Shown: piece by piece, positions 40,057 through 49,822 of the stretch
How the letters are laid out: each line of letters begins with the position of its first letter
Numbering within the stretch: the stretch's first letter is position 1
Assembly (NCBI RefSeq): GCF_001552595.1
Contig: NZ_BCRM01000012.1
Coordinates: forward strand, 1 to 64,000
Reading direction: 5' to 3'
Length of the DNA: 64,000 nucleotides
Origin: Rhodococcus erythropolis NBRC 15567
GTDB lineage: Bacteria > Actinomycetota > Actinomycetes > Mycobacteriales > Mycobacteriaceae
The notes under the pieces: model-generated
Told to the model about the DNA's origin: nothing
The model's database searches: none
The model's input: the letters and a program-made list of their open reading frames with translations, nothing else
Position numbers and translations under genes: made by a program

Positions 40057-41477
40057 GAGTTCACCGTCAAAGCCCGCAGCGGCGACATTTCGGCGTCGAT
40101 CGGAAGAACCCGACCGTTTGCGTCGGTCATCCCCAAGTTGTGGAGCCAGGTCTCGAACTCCGGGGCGGGCTGCAAACCGAGGACCTTACGCACGTACAAC
40201 GCGTCGTGGAACGCCAGACTTTGATAGCCGAGCATCACGTCGTCGGCGCCGGGCACCGCGATCACGAACGCCGCGCCGGCGACGCCCAGCAAGGTGAGGA
40301 GGTTGTCCATGTCGTCTTGATCGGCTTCGGCGTGGTTCGTGTAGCAGACGTCCACTCCCATCGGCAGCCCGAGGAGTTTTCCGCAGAAGTGATCCTCCAA
40401 GCCCGCGCGAATGATCTGCTTGCCGTCGTAGAGGTACTCGGGACCGATGAAACCGACCACCGTGTTGACCAGCAGCGGCTCGAGATCTCGGGCCACGGCG
40501 TATGCCCTGGTCTCGAGTGTCTGCTGATCGACCGGGGCTCCGCCGGTGCCGTAGTGGGCACCTGAACTGAGGGCGGACCCCTGCCCTGTCTCGAGGTACA
40601 TGACGTTGTTGCCGACCGTTCCTCGGTTCAAGGAGCGTCCGGCCTCGTTACCCTCGCGCAGTAGCGGAATGTTCACTCCGAAACCGGAATTGGCGCCTTC
40701 GGTACCGGCAATCGATTGGAAGACAAGATCGACCGGCACCCCCGATTCGATCAGTCCGATCGTGGTGGTCACGTGAGAGAGCACGCACGACTGAGTCGGG
40801 ATCTCGAATCGCTGACGGATGTCGTCGAGCAGGTGGAGCAGATCCGAGGTGGCCTGGGGTGAATCCGTCGCGGGGTTGATGCCGATGACGGCGTCGCCAC
40901 ATCCCATCAGGAGACCGTCCAATGTGGCCGCCGCAATGCCGCGTGGATCGTCCGTCGGATGGTTTGGCTGGAGTCGGGTGCTCAGCCGTCCAGGCAGTCC
41001 GATGGTGGTGCGGAACCCCGCGGTGACCGTGATGGCCTTGGCGACGGCGATCAGGTCCTGATTGCGCATGATCTTGCTGACCGCGGCAACCATCTCGGGG
41101 GTCAGACCGGGACTCACGGCAGACAAGCGTGCTGAAGCTTCCGGCGCCGACGCAGTCTCGAGCAGCCAGTCCCGTAATCCGCCAACAGTCAGGTGGGCCA
41201 CTGGCGCAAATGCGAGGCGATCGTGGCTGTCGATGATGAGCCGGGTCACCTCGTCGTCCTCGTACGGAACCAACAGGTCTTCGAGGAACACCGTCAACGG
41301 AAGATCAGCCAGAACCCATTGGGCAGCAGCGCGTTCGGCATCGGAGCTTGCCGCGCAACCGGCGAGTTCGTCACCCGACCGCAGTGGTGTCGCTTTTGCC
41401 ATCAGATCGACGAGACCGTCGAACGAGTAGTTGGTTCCGGATACCTGCTGGTGATACTTGGCCATCCCGCGACTCAT
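40053..41477 (-). CDS. eutB: Ethanolamine ammonia-lyase large (alpha) subunit
   Basis: A 474-residue EutB TIM barrel with active-site stretches LMGCGDAVIGINPATDS, VVGFIGPEYLYDGKQIIRAGLEDHFCGKL, LPMGVDVCYTNHAEADQDDMDNLL and FVIAVPGADDVMLGYQS. Length and motifs are normal. It overlaps the permease gene by four bases and eutC by four, so the three form one translational unit. No eutA reactivase and no microcompartment shell genes are in the window, so this is a compartment-free ethanolamine pathway of actinobacterial type, at least locally. Confidence 0.96.
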   Translation of the reverse strand: MSRGMAKYHQQVSGTNYSFDGLVDLMAKATPLRSGDELAGCAASSDAERAAAQWVLADLPLTVFLEDLLVPYEDDEVTRLIIDSHDRLAFAPVAHLTVGGLRDWLLETASAPEASARLSAVSPGLTPEMVAAVSKIMRNQDLIAVAKAITVTAGFRTTIGLPGRLSTRLQPNHPTDDPRGIAAATLDGLLMGCGDAVIGINPATDSPQATSDLLHLLDDIRQRFEIPTQSCVLSHVTTTIGLIESGVPVDLVFQSIAGTEGANSGFGVNIPLLREGNEAGRSLNRGTVGNNVMYLETGQGSALSSGAHYGTGGAPVDQQTLETRAYAVARDLEPLLVNTVVGFIGPEYLYDGKQIIRAGLEDHFCGKLLGLPMGVDVCYTNHAEADQDDMDNLLTLLGVAGAAFVIAVPGADDVMLGYQSLAFHDALYVRKVLGLQPAPEFETWLHNLGMTDANGRVLPIDAEMSPLRALTVNS

Positions 41478-42940
41478 CCCAATTCTTCTTCCGCCTGTGC
41501 AAGTACAGCAAACTCCTCGTCCGGCGAGTTGGCAACAAGGTGGTGGCGACTGTAGAGACCGAAGTACGCCATCAGAACTCCGAAGGCAACCAACGTCAGC
41601 AATGCCGCAACGGGATCTACCAGGAAGGTGGCCACCACCGACACTGCCGCGATCACGAGCGCAAACGAGGTGGTGGCGATACCGCCGGGCGTGCGGTACG
41701 GGCGCGGCATGTTCGGCTCACGCTTACGAAGAACGATGTGACTCACCATCATCAGGACGTAGCTGACTGCCGCGCCGAACACCGCCATGTTGAGCAACAT
41801 GGCACCTTCACCGGTGAGTGAGAGCGCGAAGCCGATGATTCCGGGAACGACGAGCGCGAGAGTGGGGGCCTTGCGCTTGTTGGTCACCGACAGGTTCTTC
41901 GGCAGGTAGCCGGCGCGGGAGAGCGCAAACGTCTGACGTGAGTAGGCGTACATGATCGAGAAGAAGCTCGCGACCAGACCGGCAAGTCCGATGTAGTTGA
42001 CGGCCTTTGCCGCTCCGCTGTCCCCCAGCGCCTCGACGAGCGGATTTCCGGAGGTGGACAGGGCGTCGGCGCCGAGCGCACCGGTGGCGAGGAAGAGAAC
42101 CGTTGCGCCTGTGACGATCAGGATCAACATGCTGATGATGATGCCGCGGGGGACGTTCTTCTCCGGCTCACGTGCTTCCTCGGCGGCCAGCGGTACACCT
42201 TCGACGGCAAGGAAGAACCAGATCGCGAAGGGCACGGCGGCCCAGATTCCGAGCAGACCGAATGGCAGGAACGACGACGATCCGACTGCGCTGGTGTCGA
42301 CGGCGATATCGGTGAGGTTGGACGAATCGAAAAGGCCGACAGCCGAAACCGCGAACACGACCAGGCCGACGAGTGCAATGGCGGTGATGATGAACATCGC
42401 CTTGAGTGCCTCACCGGCGCCGGTGAGGTGAATGCCGATGAAGATCGCGTACACCGCGAGGTACACCCACCACCCGTCGGTGATCCCGAACAGGTTCAGG
42501 GACTCGACGTACGCACCGATGAAGGTCGCGATCGCTGCGGGTGCTATCGAGTACTCGATGAGAATTGCTGTGCCGGTGGCAAATCCGCCCCAGGGCCCCA
42601 TGGCCCGTCTGGCAAACGTGTATCCACCACCAGCGGCAGGAAGTGCTGACGACATCTCGGCCATACCGAGCACCATCGCCAGGTACATCCCCGCGATGAC
42701 GACGGCCGCGATGAGAAGGCCACCGAAACCACCTTCGGCCAGACCGTTGTTCCAGCCGGCGTAGTCACCGGAAATCACATAGCTGACACCCAACCCCGCA
42801 AGCAGCACCCACCCTGCTGTTCCCTTTCGGAGTGTTCGTTTCTCCAGATACGAATTGTCTTCCGCATGGAAGTCTGCGCCGTCGTGGTGTGCACCCGCGG
42901 CACCGGCGTTTTTGCCGGTTGCGTGGTCGGAAAGAGACAT
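41474..42940 (-). CDS. eat: Ethanolamine permease (APC family)
   Basis: A 488-residue amino acid-polyamine-organocation transporter with about 12 membrane segments (GLGVSYVISGDYAGWNNGLAEGGFGGLL at TM1, GGGYTFARRAMGPWGGF in the TM3 region). These match the ethanolamine permease group. The ATG at 42940 was chosen because AGAGG lies six bases before it; an ATG two codons earlier directly abuts that site. It is the first gene of the eat-eutB-eutC unit and imports the substrate of EutBC. Confidence 0.93.
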   Translation of the reverse strand: MSLSDHATGKNAGAAGAHHDGADFHAEDNSYLEKRTLRKGTAGWVLLAGLGVSYVISGDYAGWNNGLAEGGFGGLLIAAVVIAGMYLAMVLGMAEMSSALPAAGGGYTFARRAMGPWGGFATGTAILIEYSIAPAAIATFIGAYVESLNLFGITDGWWVYLAVYAIFIGIHLTGAGEALKAMFIITAIALVGLVVFAVSAVGLFDSSNLTDIAVDTSAVGSSSFLPFGLLGIWAAVPFAIWFFLAVEGVPLAAEEAREPEKNVPRGIIISMLILIVTGATVLFLATGALGADALSTSGNPLVEALGDSGAAKAVNYIGLAGLVASFFSIMYAYSRQTFALSRAGYLPKNLSVTNKRKAPTLALVVPGIIGFALSLTGEGAMLLNMAVFGAAVSYVLMMVSHIVLRKREPNMPRPYRTPGGIATTSFALVIAAVSVVATFLVDPVAALLTLVAFGVLMAYFGLYSRHHLVANSPDEEFAVLAQAEEELG

Positions 42941-43111
42941 GTCCATCCTCTGAATCGGTCAAGAATGAGACGACGCACGGTGGATGCGTCGCGTGAAATG
43001 AACGGTATGTGGGCGATGTACGGAGAAGGTCGCGTGGAGATGACCGTGCTGTTAACTGGCTGTCATGTGAGCGGCCCCGAGTCTGTTCAGATCTTCTTCA
43101 GGCGGCCGTTC

Positions 43112-43672
43112 TCAGGATCGGGCGGCCGCGCCCGGCACCGGGCAGGCATCGACGGCCTCGGCGACGACCTGGGGAACCGCCGGGGGCGAAGGACGCACGC
43201 CCGCTTCCCAATCAGCGCCTACGAGAATGCTCGACGCGCCGAGTGCTTCGTTTTCGTCCGATGTGAATGCCCTTGCTCGACTGAGGAATCTGAATCCTTC
43301 AGGAGACTCCAGGCTGAATCCGCTGCCGCGGCCGGGCACGACGTCCAGCACCAACTGGGTGTGCTTCCAGGCTTCGAACTGTGATCCGGAAATCCAGACC
43401 TGTACAGCGTCGGTTCCGGTGGGAAGGTCTTCGGGAATCTCTCCGACCGCAAGTCGGAGATCGACGATTCCGAGTAGTACGTCACGGTCCCCGACGATGA
43501 ATTCGCCTGAGGGATAACACATCGGGGCCGAGCCGTCGCAGCATCCGCCGGATTGATGCATCATCAGTTCGCCGTGAGTCCCGCTGAGGCGGCGTAGCAG
43601 GTCAGCCGCCCCAGCGGTGGTCACCAACCGGGGTGGAACGGCGCCGGTATCGGGTGTGTCCGTGGCGCTCAT
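43112..43672 (-). CDS. DUF779 family protein
   Basis: A 186-residue protein with the DUF779 core HGELMMHQSGGCCDGSAPMCYP (residues about 33-54), whose paired and following cysteines look suited to bind a metal, and FEAWKHTQLVLDVVPGRGSGFSLESPEGFRF. Typical members are near 120 residues; this one has an extra C-terminal tail of about 40 residues. DUF779 genes commonly follow acetaldehyde dehydrogenase genes, as here (91 bases downstream). Function unknown. Good ribosome site GGAGG. Confidence 0.9.
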   Translation of the reverse strand: MSATDTPDTGAVPPRLVTTAGAADLLRRLSGTHGELMMHQSGGCCDGSAPMCYPSGEFIVGDRDVLLGIVDLRLAVGEIPEDLPTGTDAVQVWISGSQFEAWKHTQLVLDVVPGRGSGFSLESPEGFRFLSRARAFTSDENEALGASSILVGADWEAGVRPSPPAVPQVVAEAVDACPVPGAAARS

Positions 43673-43719
43673 TCCAACCTCCGTGTGTTTGTGCAGGTTT
43701 CGCGTGTTGCAGTCCCTCG

Positions 43720-43757
43720 CACCGGCACCCGCAGCGAGGGGCTCACGGGTGCCGGTG
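43720..43757 (-). terminator. Hairpin between aldehyde dehydrogenase and DUF779 genes
   Basis: CACCGGCACCCG (43720-43731) pairs perfectly with 43746-43757. A second inverted repeat CCCTCGC/GCGAGGG (about 43714-43740) interleaves with it, so the two stems are mutually exclusive or could form a pseudoknot. Placed seven bases after the aldehyde dehydrogenase stop, it may lower read-through into the DUF779 gene. Confidence 0.6.
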
Positions 43758-43763
43758 GGTCGA

Positions 43764-45287
43764 TCAGAAGAAGCCCTGAGCCTTCTGGGCGTAGCTGACC
43801 AGGAGGTTCTTGGTCTGCTGGTAGTGCGAGAGCATCATCAGGTGGTTCTCGCGGCCGATGCCGGACTGCTTGTATCCACCGAAAGCGGCGTGTGCCGGGT
43901 ACTGGTGGTACGTGTTGGTCCAGACGCGACCGGCCTGGATGTCGCGGCCTGCTCGGTACGCGACTCCGCCGTCGCGGGACCAGACACCGGCGCCCAAACC
44001 GTAGAGCGTGTCGTTGGCGATTTCGATGGCCTCGTCGTAGTCCTTGAACGAGGTGACCGAGACGACGGGTCCGAAGATCTCTTCCTGGAAGATGCGCATC
44101 TTGTTGTTGCCGGTGAACACCGTCGGCTGGACGTAATAACCGCCGGACAGGTCTCCGCCGAGTTCGGCCCGCTCACCACCGGTGATGACCTTGGCGCCTT
44201 CGGCCTTGCCGATCTCGATGTACGAGAGGATCTTCTCGAGCTGATCGTTGCTGGCCTGGGCGCCGATCATGGTGTCGGTGTCGAGCGGATCCCCTTGGCG
44301 CACAGCCTTGGTGCGAATGGCGGCCATCGCGAGGAACTCGTCGAAGATGTCTTCCTGGATCAGCGAACGTGACGGGCAGGTGCAGACCTCGCCCTGGTTG
44401 AGGGCGAACATCGTGAAGCCCTCGAGTGCCTTGTCCTGGTAATCGTCGTTGGAGGCGAGGACGTCGGAGAAGAAGATGTTGGGGCTCTTGCCACCGAGTT
44501 CGAGGGTGACGGGGATGAGGTTCTGCGACGCGTACTGCATGATCAGGCGACCTGTGGTGGTTTCACCGGTGAAGGCGATCTTCTTGATACGCGGGCTCGA
44601 CGCGAGCGGCTTTCCGGCCTCGACGCCGAAGCCGTTGACGATGTTGAGCACACCGGCAGGCAGCAGGTCACCGATGATGCCGATGAGGTGCAGGATCGAG
44701 ACGGGTGTCTGCTCGGCAGGCTTGAGCACGATGGCATTGCCGGCAGCAAGGGCGGGAGCGAGCTTCCACACGGCCATGAGGATCGGGAAGTTCCACGGAA
44801 TGATCTGGCCGACTACGCCGAGCGGCTCGTGGAAGTGGTACGCCACGGTGTCGGAGTTGATCTCCGAAAGCGAACCTTCCTGTGCGCGAATAGCTCCCGC
44901 GAAGTAACGGAAGTGATCGATGGCGAGCGGAATGTCGGCGTTGAGGGTCTCGCGGATCGGCTTGCCGTTGTCCCACGACTCGGCGAGTGCGATGGATTCG
45001 AGGTTCTCCTCCATACGATCAGCGATCTTGTTCAAGATGATCGCGCGCTCGGCGACCGAGGTCTTGCCCCAGGCCGGAGCTGCTGCGTGCGCTGCGTCGA
45101 GAGCGAGCTCGATGTCTTCTGCGGTGGAACGAGCCACATCACAGAAATTCTGTCCGGTCACCGGTGTCGGGTTCTCGAAGTACTGACCCTTGACCGGAGC
45201 AACCCATTCGTTGCCGATCCAGTTGTCGTATCGAGACTGGAAGGACATGATCGCGTCGGCGGTACCTGGGCGGGCGTACACGGTCAT
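43764..45287 (-). CDS. Acetaldehyde-type aldehyde dehydrogenase (AcoD/ExaC/ThcA group)
   Basis: A 507-residue NAD-dependent aldehyde dehydrogenase. N-terminus [22 protein letters not shown] and motifs [44 protein letters not shown] (Glu) and [13 protein letters not shown] (catalytic Cys) place it with the AcoD/ExaC group; it strongly resembles the EPTC-inducible ThcA of R. erythropolis as I recall it. It should oxidise acetaldehyde from EutBC, or other short aldehydes, to the acid. AGGAG precedes ATG 45287. A palindromic operator candidate and a GAF regulator gene lie upstream. Confidence 0.93.
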   Translation of the reverse strand: MTVYARPGTADAIMSFQSRYDNWIGNEWVAPVKGQYFENPTPVTGQNFCDVARSTAEDIELALDAAHAAAPAWGKTSVAERAIILNKIADRMEENLESIALAESWDNGKPIRETLNADIPLAIDHFRYFAGAIRAQEGSLSEINSDTVAYHFHEPLGVVGQIIPWNFPILMAVWKLAPALAAGNAIVLKPAEQTPVSILHLIGIIGDLLPAGVLNIVNGFGVEAGKPLASSPRIKKIAFTGETTTGRLIMQYASQNLIPVTLELGGKSPNIFFSDVLASNDDYQDKALEGFTMFALNQGEVCTCPSRSLIQEDIFDEFLAMAAIRTKAVRQGDPLDTDTMIGAQASNDQLEKILSYIEIGKAEGAKVITGGERAELGGDLSGGYYVQPTVFTGNNKMRIFQEEIFGPVVSVTSFKDYDEAIEIANDTLYGLGAGVWSRDGGVAYRAGRDIQAGRVWTNTYHQYPAHAAFGGYKQSGIGRENHLMMLSHYQQTKNLLVSYAQKAQGFF

Positions 45288-45364
45288 TGCAAGCTCCTAT
45301 GTAAACGTGATCTTCCTGGGCGCACCCACCAAATCGGTGACTGCAATCCCACCCCCCGGTGGGG

Positions 45365-45399
45365 TGTGATTCACAACACTAGGAGTTGCAACGTTGCAA
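45365..45399 (-). promoter_or_regulatory. Promoter/operator of the acetaldehyde dehydrogenase gene
   Basis: TTGCAACGTTGCAA at 45386-45399 is a perfect 14-bp palindrome, followed by a further ACGTTGC copy at about 45402. Nearer the gene, TGTGATTCACAACA (45365-45378) partly matches the TGTGATGCACGACA box in front of the acyl-CoA synthetase. The palindrome is a likely site for the GAF regulator encoded next door (45431). Confidence 0.6.
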
Positions 45400-45430
45400 G
45401 TACGTTGCGTGCGAGAAACGCAGATGATTC

Positions 45431-46744
45431 TCAGATGCCCAATTGGCGGTCGAGGAGATCAATTCTTGCCTGGACCTGCGAATACAGCGGAGATTGAGGA
45501 TCCAACGTGGACAGGTAGGCCTCCCACACGACGGAGTCTTCGCGCCCGTGTACGGACGTGGTCCACCGGGCCAGAAGGTTGGCGTCACCTCCACGCAGCA
45601 GAGCCGCCTGAACCCTGGTGCGTAGTTCTTCCCGCACCTCTTCGATTCCCGGGGAGGCCGAGCCTGCCAGTACCGGGCCCGAATACAGTTTCATCGCCGT
45701 CGCCGCGTCTCCGCGATCCAACGCTGCCCGCACGTCGCCGACGTCTGTCGTGAACTCCGTGATGATCCGATAAGGACGCGAAGCCAGCCGGTCGGCGCCG
45801 AAAACCTTACGAAGCCGCGACATTTCCGCGCGAATGGTCACTGCGTCGAGCTCCCCCTCGTCGAGCAGGACCGCAAGGTGGTCGGAGCTGAGACCCTCCG
45901 GATGTTCGGAGAGCAGAAGGAGAATCTCGGCGTGACGCTGCGAAATCGGGATGCGGTCACCGCCGCGAACCAGCGTCGGCCGGCCGGCACCGAATGTTTC
46001 GAGGCGCGGAGCCGTGGCGCTGAGCGGGATAGGCGAGTTCAAGAGGTGGAATCGCAATTCCGATTCGGCGGCCGCAACAGTTGCACGGATCAGCGACAGC
46101 ACTTCGGGAACCGCGACCCTGGGACCACCGGTGATGTCGATGGCACCAAGGATTTGCCCAGTGGTGGGATCGTGGACGGGTGCGGCCGAACAACTCCAGT
46201 CGTGCACGGTTCGGTTGAAATGCTCGGATCCGAAAATCTGTACGGAGTGGTCGAGAGCAAGCGCCGTTCCCGGCGCATTGGTGCCGACACGATCTTCGCT
46301 CCAGTCGGCGCCTTCGACGAAGTTCATGGACAACGCTTTGTCCTTGGCCGAGTTGTCACCCTCCACCCAGAGCAGTCGACCGTGTGCGTCGCTGATCGCG
46401 ATCAGCAATCCGGTCTCGGCAGCATCTTCCACCAGGAGTTTCCGAATCACCGGACGGATCAGTGACATGGGATGCGCGGACCGATATTTTTCGAGTTCCA
46501 ACCCCTCGAGCATCTCAGGATTGCCGACAACGTCAGGATTTACTCCCTTGTTGCGGCTCCGCATCCAGGACTCGAGCACGACCGAACGGACATGGGAGTC
46601 GTCGGTCAGCCCTTGGCCGGGCACGCCGCGGGCATCGATGAACGACTGATGGGCAGACGAAAGTCGCCGCGCGAGTAACGCGACGTCATCCCCTGGCCTG
46701 ACCGCCACCCACGGGTTGCCGGACACAGCCTGTTCACGTGCCAT
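45431..46744 (-). CDS. GAF-domain transcriptional regulator, likely activator of the acetaldehyde dehydrogenase gene
   Basis: A 437-residue protein. Its N-terminal part (to about residue 230) has the AcoR-like GAF segment ADWSEDRVGTNAPGTALALDHSVQIFGSEHFNRTVHDWSCSAAPVHDP. The C-terminal half has a winged-helix-like region (HAEILLLLSEHPEGLSSDHLAVLLDE, then AEMSRLRKVFG) and a helical tail. It lacks AAA+ and Fis domains, so its architecture differs from the regulator at 32098. The ATG at 46744 was chosen over an upstream in-frame start because similarity to the family begins there. It lies directly upstream of the dehydrogenase in the same direction, 143 bases apart. Confidence 0.83.
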   Translation of the reverse strand: MAREQAVSGNPWVAVRPGDDVALLARRLSSAHQSFIDARGVPGQGLTDDSHVRSVVLESWMRSRNKGVNPDVVGNPEMLEGLELEKYRSAHPMSLIRPVIRKLLVEDAAETGLLIAISDAHGRLLWVEGDNSAKDKALSMNFVEGADWSEDRVGTNAPGTALALDHSVQIFGSEHFNRTVHDWSCSAAPVHDPTTGQILGAIDITGGPRVAVPEVLSLIRATVAAAESELRFHLLNSPIPLSATAPRLETFGAGRPTLVRGGDRIPISQRHAEILLLLSEHPEGLSSDHLAVLLDEGELDAVTIRAEMSRLRKVFGADRLASRPYRIITEFTTDVGDVRAALDRGDAATAMKLYSGPVLAGSASPGIEEVREELRTRVQAALLRGGDANLLARWTTSVHGREDSVVWEAYLSTLDPQSPLYSQVQARIDLLDRQLGI

Positions 46745-46849
46745 ATTTTGCGTTCCTCCGCTCCGTGGACCACTGTAACGCCGATCACAGCCCATAGGCG
46801 AGAACGACCATTCGGTATGACTGTCGACCTAGCCTGCTGCCCCTCGCGG

Positions 46850-48331
46850 TCACTCGTCACCGAGCAGGATGGCGCTTGCTCGTTCCGCGACCATCACCGC
46901 GGTCGCGTGTGGGCCGCGGGTCGGGATCGTCGGCAGGATTGACGTGTCAACAATACTGAGTCCTTGCGCGCCGATCACACGGCACCGATCATCGACGACT
47001 GCGAACGGGTCCGATTCGGCGCCCATCACGCAGCTACCGGACATGTGCAAGGACGTACCGAGGCGAGATTCGATCCACTCGTCTGTGTACTCCACGACGG
47101 GGCGATCGATCAACCCGGTCTCGGCGATCGACTCGAGAAGGTTCTCGGCGATCTGCATTCCTTCCCGAATGGCTGCTCGATCGTGCGTCGACGCGACGTA
47201 GTTGTATCGAATACGCGGTGCCCCAGCGGGATCCCCCGATACCAGTTCGATGCTCCCCCGACTGCGCGGCGCCATGAGGACCACCCCGACGCCGTGATCC
47301 ATGCGAGGCACACCGGGAATCAAGTCTGTGAAAGATGCGGTGTACGGGCGGATTTCAAGCTCGGCGAGATTGAGTGCAGTCTCCAGCACCGGTGTCTGCG
47401 AGCGAATCGTACGAGGCGTCGAAAAATGGTACGGCAGCAGCACTTCCGGATGGTCGACGAAGTTCTGGCCGACGCCAGGTCGATCGAGAATGACGGAAAC
47501 TCCTTGATCTGCAAGTTGTTCCGCCGGACCGACACCGGAATTCAAGAGAATGTGCGGCGTCGCCACCGCACCCGAACACACGATCACGTGGTCGGCACGA
47601 ATGCGTCGGACGTTGCCGTCGTCGAGAACGTCGACGCCGATCGCACGGGTTCCCGAGAATACGATGCGAATGACGTTCACTCCGGATTCCACCTGCAAAT
47701 TCGGGCGGTGCAATGCCGGCATCAGATACCCGATCGCAGTACTGATCCGACGATGATCCGCCACGTTCAGTGGCACTCGGCCGACGCCGAACGAGTCCGG
47801 CGCATTCTTGTCGACGTCGTCGGGAAAGCCTGCTCCGAGCGCTGCCGCATGAAACTCACCGCTCAGTGGATGCAGTTGGTCCCACGCTCGACGCTCGACC
47901 GGGATCGGACCGGCGGTCCCGTGGAACTCGCCCTCGAAATCACGATCAGTCTCAGACTTCTTGAAGTACGGCAAGACGTCGTCGTATCGCCAAGCACTCG
48001 GCCAGTTCTCGAAATCTGCGCGGGTCGCGCGCGTGAAGTACGCACCGTTGACGGCCCCGGACCCACCGAGCGTCCGCCCGCGCGCAATCGTGGACGCCCG
48101 ACGCGGTGTCAGTTCGACCGGATACGTCCACGTGTATTCGCTCGCAGGTCCGACCGGCAGTCGGTACGGATCACCCAGGACGTCCGGAAGTTCGAGCGCC
48201 GAACGATATCCGCTTCCCGATTCGAGGAGCATCACCGTGGCGGATGGATCTTCACTGAGCCTGGCTGCGACGACGCAGCCACACGTGCCACCACCGACAA
48301 CCAGGAAGTCTGCGTAGTCGGCTTCTGTCAC
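46850..48331 (-). CDS. mftG: Mycofactocin dehydrogenase MftG (GMC oxidoreductase)
   Basis: A 493-residue GMC-family flavoprotein: FAD motif [17 protein letters not shown] at residues 11-27, [18 protein letters not shown] (GMC signature 1), and C-terminal [13 protein letters not shown]...[25 protein letters not shown] with the catalytic His/Asn region. Known MftG reoxidises mycofactocinol and feeds electrons to the respiratory chain. The GTG start overlaps the mftF stop by four bases, and the gene ends the minus-strand mft series. Confidence 0.95.
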
Positions 48332-49725
48332 TTGGTGATTCGAGGTTTCAGCGCCGCCCAGTCACGGGCGTCGAACGCGCCCCGCCAGAGTCCGGCCCCA
48401 TACGCGATGTCGTCTGCTCGTTTGAAGAAGACGTACCGAACCGGACCCAGCCCGCCTGGCTCACGGTGGCGATACCAGTCCACCAAACCTTCGGTGACTG
48501 CCGCAGCGACGGCCAGTCGCCGAATTCGACGGGAGGCGATCACCGCCAGAAGAGTCACCGGCCAGTAGTGACGACACATCGCCGAGGCGAGTTGCCAGAA
48601 TCCTCCGACAAACCCCTGCGCAGTGAGGATCGCTGCGATCCGGGTGGGCTGACTCAGCCCGTTGAACATCTTTCGCAGGCGATACACCGTGAAGAGCAGA
48701 GCGCCCAGCGCACTCGCAAGACCGGAACGGGTCAGTGTTGCGGCGGCGATGCACGCGAAGAGCGTCGAGAACGACATCGCCATCGGCGGAACCGAACCCT
48801 CGTGTCTTGCAGCCAACGGCGCCGCGCCCGTGCCGTAGAACGCTCTCCTGGCGAACCACTTGTCGAACTGAACTCGATGATCGTGGGCGACATGCGCAAC
48901 CGGTTCGTACCTCAGTCGCCAACCCGCAGCCTGCAGTCGCCAGCAGAAATCGACGTCCTCAGCCACTTCGAGACTCTCGTCGAAACCGTTGCATTCGAGT
49001 GCCACGTCGCGCCGGACGATCACGGCCGCGCTGGGAACATAGGCGACCGGACTTCCCGACTTCACCGCAGCTTCTTTGCGTCCGAGGTCGAGAGACGATC
49101 GCATGTTCTCGTACCGCGCCAGCGCCGTCCCGTACGGATCGAGGGCGACGATGCGGGGCGCAACAAGGGCAACCCCTGGATCGCTGAAGTGGCCCAACAT
49201 CAACTCGAGCCAACCGGCACGCGGTATGACGTCGGAGTCGAGGAAAGCTACGAAACGTGTTTGGGCCGAACGCAATCCCGAGTTTCTCGCTGCCGAGGGT
49301 CCGCGGGCGCTCTCGTGCCGCACCACTGTGATGGTTCCGGTGCCCGGGCAGGCGCGACGGGGCTCCACCGGCACTTCCGAACCGTCGTCGACAACGATGA
49401 CGGTCAGATCCTTGAGGACGGGCAGTAGTCGTTCGACGCCGGCCTGGTTGTCCTTGACCGGAATCACGACGGTGACATCTGCCGCAGACGGTGTCGACAT
49501 CGGACGAGGATTCGCGACGCCTGAATCGAGAAGGTGACGAGCAACCGCAGCGCTCTGCTGGTCGACCACCTCGAGGAAGCCGTCACCGATCATCGCCGCA
49601 GCCGTCGGAGCCAGCTTGAGCATCCGTGTCGGAGAGCCGCCGATGAGCACCCGGCCGCCCGAGTACGTGCGCACCTTGGGGTCCAACCGAATGCCGAAGC
49701 CGTCGGGGAGTCTTGCTGGTCGCAT
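48328..49725 (-). CDS. mftF: Mycofactocin glycosyltransferase MftF
   Basis: A 465-residue GT2-family enzyme. The N-terminal segment [20 protein letters not shown] and [14 protein letters not shown] is typical of MftF. The GT-A domain follows ([51 protein letters not shown]), and hydrophobic segments near residues 320-400 suggest membrane association. It adds beta-1,4-linked glucose units to premycofactocin. I use the ATG at 49725, where homology starts; an in-frame extension to 49869 would overlap mftE and is unlikely. Confidence 0.94.
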
Positions 49726-49822
49726 CAGATGATCGTAAGGGACGTAGCCCGTCGTGCTGCAACTCGTCGCAGCCTCGAAAGCCGTCGCAGGTGGACCGTC
49801 CGCCCCCACTCGGTCGTGGTCG

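Noticed and set aside
42941-43111. Cobalamin riboswitch upstream of the B12-dependent eut operon
   Set aside because: I found no B12-box-like sequence or the long conserved stems in the 170-base leader region.
39283-43672. Bacterial microcompartment operon
   Set aside because: No shell-domain genes are present among the eut genes in the window.
46964-48568. Plus-strand open frame of 534 codons opposite mftG
   Set aside because: Shadow of a well-supported GMC oxidoreductase.
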